64,000 bases of DNA from Chitinophaga horti (lineage in GTDB: Bacteria > Bacteroidota > Bacteroidia > Chitinophagales > Chitinophagaceae): contig NZ_CP107006.1 in NCBI RefSeq assembly GCF_022867795.2, positions 2,914,001-2,978,000 of the forward strand. Reading direction: 5' to 3'. Of the stretch, positions 8,286 to 15,902 are shown one piece after another; the first letter of the stretch is position 1; the number at the start of each line of letters is the position of its first letter. The notes beneath the pieces are model-generated. The model was not told where the DNA came from, searched no databases, and worked only from the letters and a program-made list of their open reading frames with translations. A program made the translations under genes and the position numbers.

Positions 8286-9275
8286 ATGCAATTCAGGCCA
8301 GCCCAAGCCTCCGATACCATTGATACATCCGTTATTCCAAGTCCGCACAGCTTCGACAAGCTCATTGCCCTGGCAGATGTAACCGTCACGACCGGTGCAT
8401 TTGGAAAAATTTTGCAACAAGTTGAAGAGGGTAAACAATATGCGCTGACGAAGCATTGTTTTCTGATGGACGATGCATATACCTGGCATATGAGCGCCGC
8501 GGAGCCCATGCTTGTATTATGTTATACGCAGGAAGGGATGATGACTATGGAACACAGTCTGCTTGGGAAGCTGGAACACGTTGTTAACAGCGGATTCCTG
8601 TACTATCTACCAGCTGGCGAACATACGCTGCAGGTACCAGCGGGCGCTTGTACTACTCTTAAATTGTATATCAACCGGGAGTTACTGAATACTGCCTGCC
8701 ACGGCAAGCCGGAAATGACCGAATTGTTAGCGCGTGTTCACGAAAATTGTCCGCAGGGCTGGGTGATGCCGCTGGTAAAAACACTAAAAAACAGCGCCAT
8801 TATACTGAACATGATTACTGCCTGCCTGAAAACCGCCGGCAAGCGAAAATCGACCATTGACCGGTGTATTGAAGACCTGCTCGACATCTACATTGAGGCA
8901 GATAAAAAACAACAACGTAAAGGCCGGCAATTCAAGGTACCGAAGAAACACCTGGACATACTACGGCACGCCGAACAAAAGATCGGCAACAAAGTTTTGT
9001 CCAGCCTAAGCCTCGAAAATGCCGCCCAACGATTGGGCATGACGGCCCGGCAACTCTCCCGCGCGTGCAAGGAGTTGAAAAGCAGGAAATGGTCTGGCTA
9101 CAGAAAGATGCTGAAAATCCGGCAGGCATGTGAACTGCTGATCACTACTGATATGACAGCTGCGGAAATCTGTTACGAAGTGCAGTACCTGGACCCGCCT
9201 AATTTCGGCCGGGCCTTCCGGGAGGAAATAGGCTGCTCGCCAGAGGAATACCGCAGGCAGAAGAAAGCAGACTGA
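8286..9275 (+). CDS. AraC family transcriptional regulator
   Basis: A 329-residue regulator. The N-terminal two thirds has no clear named domain but resembles the sensor part of PchR-like AraC proteins (EPMLVLCYTQEGMMTMEHS, then YYLPAGEHTLQVPAG). The C-terminal HTH domain runs from about 225 to 325, with LENAAQRLGMTARQLSRACKEL and then AAEICYEVQYLDPPNFGRAF and EEIGCSPEEYRRQ. Its last 77 bp overlap the end of the convergent gene 9199-9849. The motif at 8173 and 9918 could be its binding site (inference). Confidence 0.88.
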   Translation: MQFRPAQASDTIDTSVIPSPHSFDKLIALADVTVTTGAFGKILQQVEEGKQYALTKHCFLMDDAYTWHMSAAEPMLVLCYTQEGMMTMEHSLLGKLEHVVNSGFLYYLPAGEHTLQVPAGACTTLKLYINRELLNTACHGKPEMTELLARVHENCPQGWVMPLVKTLKNSAIILNMITACLKTAGKRKSTIDRCIEDLLDIYIEADKKQQRKGRQFKVPKKHLDILRHAEQKIGNKVLSSLSLENAAQRLGMTARQLSRACKELKSRKWSGYRKMLKIRQACELLITTDMTAAEICYEVQYLDPPNFGRAFREEIGCSPEEYRRQKKAD

Positions 9276-9849
9276 CCGTCACTTTTACGAATACTGGCTG
9301 TTCTCCGCGCGCCGGCAACGCGATCTCGTAACGGCATTCGTTGCCCGGCAAATCACGCGCTATCACTACAATGTCGCACCCTGGCTGTAATGCCAGGACG
9401 GGTTTGTATACCCATTCGTCACCTCCCTCATTAACAGCCATGCCTTCCTCTAACAGGTATCCGTTAGCGTCGTACACGCATACACATACAGACGCTACCT
9501 GGAGATTATCCGTTGCCTTTACCCTGATAATCCCATCCTTCACGAACAGATCGTGTACTTCAGGGGCCATCAGGTAATCGGCAATCGCCAGGTTGTGTAT
9601 GTTCTTACCGCCACCGACGAACGCTTCGTAAATGGTGGTCAATCCCCGCGCAGACCGCACCTTTTTAGACCAGTCGGTTGCCTGCTGAAAGTTGGCGCGG
9701 GTGCGCTCCTGCCCTGGCGTTCCTCTGCCTGGCCGTTTACATGGTGCTTTAGCGATGATCTCCCGGCCGTGGCGAAAGTATCGCACTACCTGTTTGCCAA
9801 ACATCCCCGTGGCTCCGGAGGAAATGGCGTTAAAATGTTTTTGTATCAT
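9199..9849 (-). CDS. Hypothetical protein
   Basis: A 216-residue protein that I do not recognise with confidence. The N-terminal part is basic and glycine-rich (SGATGMFGKQVVRYFRHGREIIAKAP), followed by PGQERTRANFQQATDWSKKV; this resembles a group of small Bacteroidota hypothetical proteins that begin with a KQVVR-type motif. The middle contains a beta-rich domain (ASVCVCVYDANGYLLEEGMAV). The ATG at 9849 is used; the frame stays open to 10032 but that extension is low-complexity. The last 77 bp overlap the AraC gene tail-to-tail, which is unusual but both C-termini look natural until shown otherwise. Confidence 0.55.
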   Translation of the reverse strand: MIQKHFNAISSGATGMFGKQVVRYFRHGREIIAKAPCKRPGRGTPGQERTRANFQQATDWSKKVRSARGLTTIYEAFVGGGKNIHNLAIADYLMAPEVHDLFVKDGIIRVKATDNLQVASVCVCVYDANGYLLEEGMAVNEGGDEWVYKPVLALQPGCDIVVIARDLPGNECRYEIALPARGEQPVFVKVTVSLLSSACGIPLASSLFPPGRPGRN

Positions 9850-9917
9850 ATGAAGTTTTTTGGGAGCAAAGGTCGGGGGAATTGCGGGAGACATCATGAT
9901 CGGGAAGTGAGAAATGA

Positions 9918-9939
9918 TGATCCTGAACTGCGACTTTTT
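9918..9939 (+). repeat. Second copy of the 22-bp motif
   Basis: Matches 8173-8194 at 21 of 22 positions. It lies upstream of the hypothetical gene transcribed leftward from 9849. Orientation relative to the gene is opposite to that of the first copy. Confidence 0.4.
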
Positions 9940-10018
9940 GGGCATCGGATGGTTCAGTGACGGTTGGGTGAGGGTTGGGTATAGGAATTCGAAGCCCAAT
10001 AGTGAGCATCCGGTAATC

Positions 10019-10704
10019 CTATAGTCTATCAATTTTGGCTAAAACCATATCGATATGGTCCAGGCCATACAGGAGTGCCCCTTCGTCAATTCCCATCCAA
10101 TTGAATAGTTCCATAATTAACCGGTAATGTTGCCGCGCATAAGCAGTACTGCAAATACTCATTCCGCTGTTTATGAAGCATACTGGTTCGTGATGGGCAA
10201 TCCGATTTCGTATGCCATTCACCTTTTCCAACTGCCCAAAAACAAAGGTATTATCGTAATTGCGGGTTGGTGTACTTCTTGGTTTAGCCGGAAACACAGA
10301 AAGAACGGTTCGGTTGAAGGCATTGAACTGATGCCTTGCAAACATGTATCGCCAAAAGCCGAAATCCATTTTTGCTACTAACTTGACATGGCTGTAATTA
10401 CTACCAAAAGCTGTCACCGCATTATTTATTATGTCACGCGTTTTGTGGCATCTTGGATTGTCTAGCAAGCCACCTGGTTGTCCGGAGATTTGCAACCAAT
10501 CGTTTCCCAAAGTAGATTGAAGTGTCCGTCAATTGCATTACGCAGCGCCACTTCAAAAACGGAAATCACTGTAAACATCTCTTGTGATGCCTTTAGATTA
10601 AGCCTATAAAGTGTCATTGCCTTGCGTGTATTATTTCCGGCAGCTGCTAAATACCTGTTCATCCGTGATGGCGATATCACGGCCTCAAAATCAGCATAGT
10701 TCAT
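10019..10704 (-). pseudogene. Frameshifted Abi_2 (AbiD/AbiF-like, HEPN) abortive-infection protein
   Basis: Two overlapping minus-strand frames join into one Abi_2 family protein of about 228 residues. The first (10704 to about 10508) reads MNYADFEAVISPSRMNRYL and VFEVALRNAIDGHFNLLW; the second (about 10510 to 10019) continues GNDWLQISGQPGGLLDN and contains RNRIAHHEPV, the RxxxxH motif of HEPN-type RNases found in Abi_2 proteins. The frames meet at the TTTGGGAAAC run (10502-10511 on the opposite strand); one extra G would restore the reading frame. No classical minus-1 slippery heptamer is in the correct phase, so a real one-base loss or a sequencing error is more likely than programmed frameshifting. 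Abi_2 proteins arrest phage-infected cells. Confidence 0.75.
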
Positions 10705-10836
10705 TGTGTTTCCCAGGTTGGTTTTCTAAAATGTAGATGGCATATTAAAAACTAACAATCAATTAGTTACATTCTCATCCATTATAAGATGACTGGCTTA
10801 TTGTTGAAATATTTTTTTCTATATAAATTATTTGGT

Positions 10837-10897
10837 TAACTTTGAATTATAGTTCCCGGTTGTCCCTGGCTTCGGCCAAACTTCTGGGTTTTTTTTT
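10837..10897 (+). ncRNA. Candidate very short RNA upstream of the Abi gene
   Basis: The 509 bp between the Abi start and the next gene carry no credible ORF. On the plus strand TAACTTTG (10837-10844) matches the TAnnTTTG -7 element exactly (the -33 box is only TTTT), and 20 bases later a hairpin CCC-TGGC-TTCG-GCCA with a cUUCGg tetraloop closes on GGG (10864-10888) and runs into nine T (10889-10897). Transcription would give an RNA of about 45-50 nt that ends at once. It is divergent from the Abi gene. Alternatively the hairpin is just a terminator for an unseen transcript. Confidence 0.35.
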
Positions 10898-11030
10898 GCC
10901 CATAAGTGAGGCAAAACTTCTTCCGAACAATGCTCAATTTCTTCCTACGTTTTGCAGTTACTCCTGTTCTTATCGAGTACTTTGTAAAAACCATCATGCA
11001 CCTGTCTTGCACCCCAAGGTCGATTTTTTT

Positions 11031-11063
11031 CTATTCATTTACCTGTTCATTTCTGTTCATTTT
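11031..11063. repeat. Three imperfect 11-bp tandem repeats
   Basis: The units CTATTCATTTA, CCTGTTCATTT and CTGTTCATTTT follow each other directly in the gene-free stretch upstream of the Abi gene. Such short iterations can be protein-binding sites, but nothing else supports that here. Confidence 0.45.
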
Positions 11064-11128
11064 ATCCCGCCACCTGCCGTAAAATTATCACGTGCGCTAT
11101 AACGATATTTACAGCACAACGCATAAAA

Positions 11129-11149
11129 AAGCCCCGATATACGGGGCTT
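11129..11149 (-). terminator. Intrinsic terminator of the phosphoesterase gene
   Basis: AAGCCCCG (11129-11136) pairs with CGGGGCTT (11142-11149); on the minus strand the stem is followed by six T. It lies 65 bp beyond the stop at 11214. Confidence 0.85.
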
Positions 11150-11213
11150 CTACGCTTATACCTTAAATCGATCTCAACGAAAACCGAAATATTAAAGGAT
11201 TGACCGCACTTAC

Positions 11214-11924
11214 CTACACTCCCCTCCGCAAACTCTCCGCATAAGCATCCGGCAACTCACTCTCCTCCACCGCCCTCGCTGCCTGTTCTACATCATACGC
11301 AAACCGGATGAACTCGGCTCGTACATCCGCATCAAGATGCAACATGACATAACCACCCCTGGGATCGCCATCCTTTGGTTTACCTACCGACCCGATATTA
11401 ATCGCATGTTTATCACCCGGCAACAACCGGTGATAGGGCTTATGGGTATGCCCAAAGCACAGAATATCCGCATCTCCCATAATGCGCAGCATACTCGCTT
11501 CCTCCCTGTCCTCGAAAAGATACTCATTCACCTTACGCGGGCTGCCATGTACTAATAGCACATGATACTGCTCAAACTCCAGCCGGATATGTTGCGGCAG
11601 GCTACGCAGGTAACGACGCTCCTCGTCTCCTACAAGCTCATTAGTAACGCGTATAGACACCGCGCCGTTAGCTTTCTCCTCGTCGCTTTTGTAAGCACAG
11701 CCACAATCGTCGCTGCTGCGGCCAATGCCGAAATCATAGTTCCCGGTAATCGTCGCAATACCGCGTTTACGGATTTCATTGATCACTTCATTGGGCCAGA
11801 TGTTATAGCCGACCAGGTCGCCCAGGCAGTACACTGCGTCGGGTTGTTGTTTTTCCAGGTTTTGGAAGAAAGCCTCCAGTGCGGGGAGGTTGGCATGAAT
11901 GTCGGAGAAGAGTGCAATTTTCAT
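11214..11924 (-). CDS. Metallophosphoesterase family protein
   Basis: A 236-residue calcineurin-like phosphoesterase. Metal-ligand motifs are visible in order: FSDIHANLPAL (DxH, residues 8-10), LGDLVGYN (GDxxGYN near 39-46), TGNYD (GNxD, about 61-65), HGSPR and GHTHKP (two His motifs in the second half). This is the YfcE/PrpE-like subfamily with the GDLVGY variant often seen in diadenosine or cyclic-nucleotide phosphodiesterases. The ATG at 11924 is chosen because the family begins MKIALFSDIH; the longer frame reaches into the arsM stop region. It follows arsM by 41 bp on the same strand, so it could be part of the arsenic operon. Confidence 0.9.
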   Translation of the reverse strand: MKIALFSDIHANLPALEAFFQNLEKQQPDAVYCLGDLVGYNIWPNEVINEIRKRGIATITGNYDFGIGRSSDDCGCAYKSDEEKANGAVSIRVTNELVGDEERRYLRSLPQHIRLEFEQYHVLLVHGSPRKVNEYLFEDREEASMLRIMGDADILCFGHTHKPYHRLLPGDKHAINIGSVGKPKDGDPRGGYVMLHLDADVRAEFIRFAYDVEQAARAVEESELPDAYAESLRRGV

Positions 11925-11965
11925 AAGGTATTTTTTCTTTAACCAGAAGGATATCAAACGCTTAT

Positions 11966-12793
11966 TTAACAGCACCCCGGCTCACAACAAGGCTTCTCCG
12001 CATACACCGTGACGCTGTAAATGCCGGTGCTTCCGTTCCTGAATTGGTTTATTTCTTCCGGAGATAAGTACCCCGACAGGATATCATCCGGCACATAAAT
12101 CACTTTTTCTTTCTGAACAGATATTGCTTTAAAACCACTTTGCTCAATAAGTAACAGGTAAACGGACTTCTGGATAGCACCAGATACACAACCCGCATAC
12201 ATTTCCGCCGCCTGCTGAATCTTGGCGGGCAGTGCGCCTTCCAGTACGATATCGGAGATGGAGAAGTGACCACCGGGTTTTAACACGCGGTAAATCTCCT
12301 TGATAACGGCCGCCTTATCCGGTACAAGGTTTAGTACGCAGTTGCTCACGACCACGTCTGCTACGCCTGCGGCAACAGGCATATGCTCAATATCTCCCTG
12401 GCGGAACTCGACGTTATTGAATCCCAGCTTATCCGCATTCATGCGCGCCTTATCGATCATTGCCGGTGTAAAGTCGATGCCGATTACTTTGCCGGTTTCG
12501 CCCACTTCTTTCCGGGCAATGAAGCAGTCGTTACCTGCCCCCGAGCCCAGGTCGATCACGATGTTGCCGGGCTTGATCTGCGCAAACTGAGTCGGCAGGC
12601 CACAACCCAGACCTAGATCGGCATCAGGATTATATCCTTCAAGGCTGGAATAATCGTCGCTCATAATGTTATAGACTTCCGTGGAGCAACAGCCGGACCC
12701 GCAACAGGAAGCCTGGTTGCCGGCTTTATCCTGTGTGGCGATTTCGCTGTACTTCTGTTTGACAAATTCTTTGAGTTGCTGGTTAGTAGACAT
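11966..12793 (-). CDS. arsM: Arsenite S-adenosylmethionine methyltransferase
   Basis: Detoxifies As(III) by SAM-dependent methylation to methylated and volatile arsenicals. The 275-residue product has the SAM motif VIDLGSGAGND at 79-89 and cysteines at 64 (GLGCGLP), 152 (VSNCVLN) and 202 (YAGCVSG), with the 50-residue spacing of the last two seen in characterised ArsM enzymes. Further cysteine pairs lie near the N-terminus (CCGSGCC, 30-36) and at the C-terminus (CCEPGCC), typical of bacterial ArsM. A matching ArsR operator lies 20 bp upstream, and arsR precedes it by 58 bp. Confidence 0.95.
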   Translation of the reverse strand: MSTNQQLKEFVKQKYSEIATQDKAGNQASCCGSGCCSTEVYNIMSDDYSSLEGYNPDADLGLGCGLPTQFAQIKPGNIVIDLGSGAGNDCFIARKEVGETGKVIGIDFTPAMIDKARMNADKLGFNNVEFRQGDIEHMPVAAGVADVVVSNCVLNLVPDKAAVIKEIYRVLKPGGHFSISDIVLEGALPAKIQQAAEMYAGCVSGAIQKSVYLLLIEQSGFKAISVQKEKVIYVPDDILSGYLSPEEINQFRNGSTGIYSVTVYAEKPCCEPGCC

Positions 12794-12812
12794 CGTATCA
12801 GTTTATCTTATT

Positions 12813-12828
12813 ATTGCAATATTGCGAT
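12813..12828. promoter_or_regulatory. Probable ArsR operator in front of arsM
   Basis: ATTGCAATATTGCGAT is a near-perfect palindrome (core GCAATATTGC is perfect). Its twin ATTGCAATATTACGAT stands at 13196-13211 in front of arsR. It lies between the arsR stop and the arsM start, so arsM can be controlled separately. Confidence 0.75.
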
Positions 12829-12851
12829 AGATACAAGTAAAAAAATAGCCC

Positions 12852-13181
12852 CTAACAGCAGGAGCCTTCCAAATTCACATCTTTAAAGAACTCCGAAAAC
12901 ATTACCTGGTATTGTTTCCAGACTTTCGGGTTGATGCAGTAACATACAGACACGCCTTCTATCGTTCCCTGGATGAGACCCGTGTTCTTCAGCTCCTTCA
13001 GGTGTTGCGAGGTGGTCGCTTGTGCCAGGCCGAGTTCTTCTACGAGATCACCGCAAACGCAGGCGTTCTTCTTCACCAGGTATTGCAGAATAGCAATACG
13101 GGCAGGATGGGCGATTGCTTTAAGCATGTTCGCCATGTCGTTCTGCTTTTTGGTAAAGAGGCCTGATTTAGTGATACCCAT
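12852..13181 (-). CDS. arsR: ArsR/SmtB family arsenic-responsive repressor
   Basis: A 109-residue winged-helix repressor. The HTH region ACVCGDLVEELGLAQATTSQHLKELK includes the CVC cysteines (about 41 and 43) in the helix where arsenite is bound in the ArsR group; the protein ends GSCC, offering more thiols. The ATG at 13181 is chosen because the upstream in-frame extension would overlap the promoter and operator. The operator 13196-13211 overlaps the -7 element, so the protein very probably represses its own gene and arsM until As(III) or Sb(III) releases it. Confidence 0.92.
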   Translation of the reverse strand: MGITKSGLFTKKQNDMANMLKAIAHPARIAILQYLVKKNACVCGDLVEELGLAQATTSQHLKELKNTGLIQGTIEGVSVCYCINPKVWKQYQVMFSEFFKDVNLEGSCC

Positions 13182-13195
13182 GATATAATCGATTA

Positions 13196-13230
13196 ATTGC
13201 AATATTACGATATAAGGATGAATCACCAAA
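13196..13230 (-). promoter_or_regulatory. arsR promoter overlapped by its ArsR operator
   Basis: On the minus strand TTTG (13227-13230) and TAATATTG (13200-13207, one mismatch to TAnnTTTG) are 19 bases apart. The operator ATTGCAATATTACGAT (13196-13211) covers the -7 element, which is the expected geometry for repression. Confidence 0.75.
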
Positions 13231-13321
13231 TTTTCTTTTCAAACCGGGAAACGGGTATTTCGTCACATTTCAATTAACGGCATCAGCAAGTAAATTATCT
13301 TCAGAAGGAAACGCCCCGTTT

Positions 13322-15706
13322 ATGATTACCAGTTACCTGAAAACATCTATCCGCAACATCCTGCGTAACAAGCTTTTCTCTGCCATCAACATCATTGGCC
13401 TCGCTATCAGTATGTCGGTCGGACTGCTGCTCATCGCTCTTGTACTCGACCTGCGTTCGTACGACCGCTTCCACGCCAACAGTGACCGGATCTTCCGCAT
13501 CTCTAACGTGATGACTTCCGGCAATGGGCAAAGCGGAAAGTTTGCGACGAGTTCTGTAAAGGCGGCAACACTTATCCGGGAGAAGGTGGCAGGTATTGAG
13601 CAGGTAGCCATTATCCGTAATAACTTTTCGGGGGATGCAAAGGTGGGAGACCACACATTGCCGGTCAGCGGCCTGTGGGCGGAGCCTTCTTTGTTTAAGA
13701 TATTCTCGTTCCAGATGATCGAAGGCGATCCTGCTACGGCGCTAAAAGATCCCTACTCGCTGGTGCTTACGCAAACGGCGGCGGTGAAGTTGTTTGGTAG
13801 ACAAGCCGCCGTGGGCAAGGCGGTCAGCATCGATACGAACGTTTACCAGGTAACGGGCATCATGAAGGATGTTCCTTTCTTTTCTCACCTCCGGTTTGAA
13901 GCACTGGTGTCATTGTCGTCGGTTGTACGGGGGGATAACGAAGCGTGGACAAACATGTGGGCGCACTCGGTGTATGTAATGCCGGATAAACATGCTGACA
14001 TGAACGCGATCCGGTCGCAACTGGGTGAACTGGCAAGGGAAGAGAACCTGGCGGATCGCAACATGAAGATAGAATTGACCATGCAGCCTTTGCGTCACAT
14101 CGTGGTGGGCGAACGTCTTCGCCAGTCAGAAGGCGGGCCGGGATTTACGGGCCCGCATATGCCGCCGGTGGTACTGTGGATATTAAGCGGGTTAGCGTTT
14201 CTCGTGATCCTGTCTGCCTGTTTCAACTATACCAATCTTTCCATCGCGCGGGCAACGCGCCGTATAAAAGAGATCGGGCTTCGTAAGACTATTGGCGCGG
14301 GAACCCGCCAGGTGCGGATGCAGTTCCTTGTGGAGGCTGTACTGATATCACTGGCGGCCCTACTCCTCTCCTTTTTACTATTTTTGGTATTACGCCCGAT
14401 GCTGATCAACATCGCGCCGGAGATGCAGCGTACGGTGAGATTAGAGCTTTCAGTCACCACGGTGATCGCCTTCCTGCTCTTTTCCATTATCATCGGCGTG
14501 CTGGCGGGTTTCGCACCTGCATTGTTCTTCTCGAAAGTGAGTCCGATGCATGCATTCGGGAGATTTTCAACAGCGAAAGTGTTCAAACATCTTACGCTCC
14601 GGCGTACGCTGATCGTAATCCAATACACGGTGACACTGATCTTTATTACCACTACTGCCATTGGCTATGTGCAGTATAAAAACATCCTGGCGTTTGACCT
14701 GGGCTTTAATACGAAGAACATCCTGAACATCAACATGCAGCACCATCAGCCGGATGCGATGATGAAAGAGCTAAGCGAGATCCCTGAAATAACAGCGTTA
14801 TCGCGCTCGCTGATCACCACAGGCGTAGGTAATGCCTGGGGCGGCCAAATGAAGTACAAAGACTGGCGCGACTCGGCATTGGTGCTAACAAATCACGTGG
14901 ACGAAAACTACCTGCCACTGCACGATTACAAACTTATCGCCGGCAGCAACTTCATCGGCCGCCCCGCCACAGCATCGGCCGTGCGGGAAGTGATCGTAAA
15001 CGAGCAAGTGTTGAAACGGTTTAACATTTCTGCCAACGCAATCGGCGAACAGGTAACTTTAAATGGCCGTAAACTCACCATCGTTGGCGTAATGCAGGAC
15101 TTTCACTACGGCAAGGTCGACAACATCATCGGACCTGTAGCATACACCTCCTGGACGCCCGAAGACCGGGCCATCATCAGCGCAAAAATAGCCAGCACGA
15201 ACATGCCAGCTACCATGGCAAAGATCCAGTCGGCCTGGAAAAAGACCGATCCCGTACACCCGCTGACGGCTGAATTTTATAACGAGGAAATTGAAGAAGC
15301 ATACAGTGAGTTTGCTGCAATGATCAGGATCATCGGGTTCCTTTCCTTCCTGGCCATCACTATCGCCTCGATGGGCCTGTTCGGCATGGTCGTGTTTACG
15401 ACTGAAACGAGGGTGAAGGAAATTGGCATCCGTAAGGTAATGGGCGCAAGTATGGGAAGCCTCGTGTATTTACTGAGCCGTGGATTTTTAGTGCTGTTGT
15501 CCGTATCAGCGATGATTGCATTGCCGGTGACTTATGTGTTTTTCCGGATGATGGTGCTGCCTAATTTCCCTTATCATACGCCGGTGCAGGCGACCGAGTT
15601 ATTGGCAGGTTTGCTTACGGTCGTGCTGATTGCCGTGGTAATGATCGGGTCGCAAACCTGGAAGGCAGCGGGAAGTAATCCGGTAGTGGTGTTGAAGAGG
15701 GATTAA
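13322..15706 (+). CDS. ABC transporter permease (MacB/FtsX type)
   Basis: A 794-residue inner-membrane protein with two copies of the MacB_PCD plus FtsX unit. Membrane helix 1 follows the basic N-terminus (ISMSVGLLLIALVL, about 27-45); the first periplasmic domain spans about 95-260; FtsX helices lie at about 280-420 with the conserved ARATRRIKEIGLRKTIGA; a second periplasmic domain and a final FtsX set (about 665-790, VKEIGIRKVMGAS) follow. Such duplicated permeases in Bacteroidota act in peptide or lipid efflux or as mechanotransmission systems with a separate ATPase, which is not encoded beside it. It is monocistronic here. Confidence 0.93.
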   Translation: MITSYLKTSIRNILRNKLFSAINIIGLAISMSVGLLLIALVLDLRSYDRFHANSDRIFRISNVMTSGNGQSGKFATSSVKAATLIREKVAGIEQVAIIRNNFSGDAKVGDHTLPVSGLWAEPSLFKIFSFQMIEGDPATALKDPYSLVLTQTAAVKLFGRQAAVGKAVSIDTNVYQVTGIMKDVPFFSHLRFEALVSLSSVVRGDNEAWTNMWAHSVYVMPDKHADMNAIRSQLGELAREENLADRNMKIELTMQPLRHIVVGERLRQSEGGPGFTGPHMPPVVLWILSGLAFLVILSACFNYTNLSIARATRRIKEIGLRKTIGAGTRQVRMQFLVEAVLISLAALLLSFLLFLVLRPMLINIAPEMQRTVRLELSVTTVIAFLLFSIIIGVLAGFAPALFFSKVSPMHAFGRFSTAKVFKHLTLRRTLIVIQYTVTLIFITTTAIGYVQYKNILAFDLGFNTKNILNINMQHHQPDAMMKELSEIPEITALSRSLITTGVGNAWGGQMKYKDWRDSALVLTNHVDENYLPLHDYKLIAGSNFIGRPATASAVREVIVNEQVLKRFNISANAIGEQVTLNGRKLTIVGVMQDFHYGKVDNIIGPVAYTSWTPEDRAIISAKIASTNMPATMAKIQSAWKKTDPVHPLTAEFYNEEIEEAYSEFAAMIRIIGFLSFLAITIASMGLFGMVVFTTETRVKEIGIRKVMGASMGSLVYLLSRGFLVLLSVSAMIALPVTYVFFRMMVLPNFPYHTPVQATELLAGLLTVVLIAVVMIGSQTWKAAGSNPVVVLKRD

Positions 15707-15793
15707 AGCCGAGGGACGTATACAGAACACGGGTTTATTTACCACTTTTACTGATTCGTTTTCAAGCTGTGAAGGATTGCCTAATTTAGTATC

Positions 15794-15875
15794 ATGGGAA
15801 CAGTAAAAAAGATAGAGACCGTTCGTCACTACAACGAATATACGGGCGCGGATACCCTTCATCCGCTGGTGAGCG
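15794..15875 (+). pseudogene. N-terminal remnant of an AraC family regulator
   Basis: A start codon at 15794 opens a frame reading MGTVKKIETVRHYNEY and GADTLHPLVS, the usual N-terminus of Bacteroidota AraC regulators (an IETIxxYNxxRGxETLHPLVxVIDF pattern). After 27 codons the similarity stops at a T-run, and the frame ends at 15925 inside the convergent Lrp gene. Nothing of the sensor or HTH domains remains. Identification is by pattern memory, without a search. Confidence 0.5.
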
Positions 15876-15885
15876 GCTTTTTTTT
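15863..15885 (+). terminator. Hairpin and T-run between permease and Lrp gene
   Basis: CCGCT (15863-15867) and AGCGG (15872-15876) enclose a GGTG loop, followed by C and eight T. It can terminate transcription from the permease gene. The stem is short and sits inside the AraC remnant. Confidence 0.55.
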
Positions 15886-15902
15886 ATGTCGTTTCTTCTT
15901 AA

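Noticed and set aside
9850-10032. N-terminal extension of the unknown protein ending at 9199
   Set aside because: The upstream 61 codons are Pro/Ile-rich, run through the 22-bp motif and reach into the end of the Abi gene; the ATG at 9849 gives a more natural N-terminus.
10502-10512. Programmed minus-1 frameshift in the Abi gene
   Set aside because: GGGAAAC is a known slippery heptamer, but in the first reading frame the codons are TGG GAA ACG, so the heptamer is in the wrong phase; a plain indel is simpler.
10842-11102. Plus-strand open frame of 86 codons in the Abi upstream gap
   Set aside because: Composition (Phe, Ser, Leu runs over T-rich DNA) is not protein-like, and it would start inside the terminator-like hairpin region.
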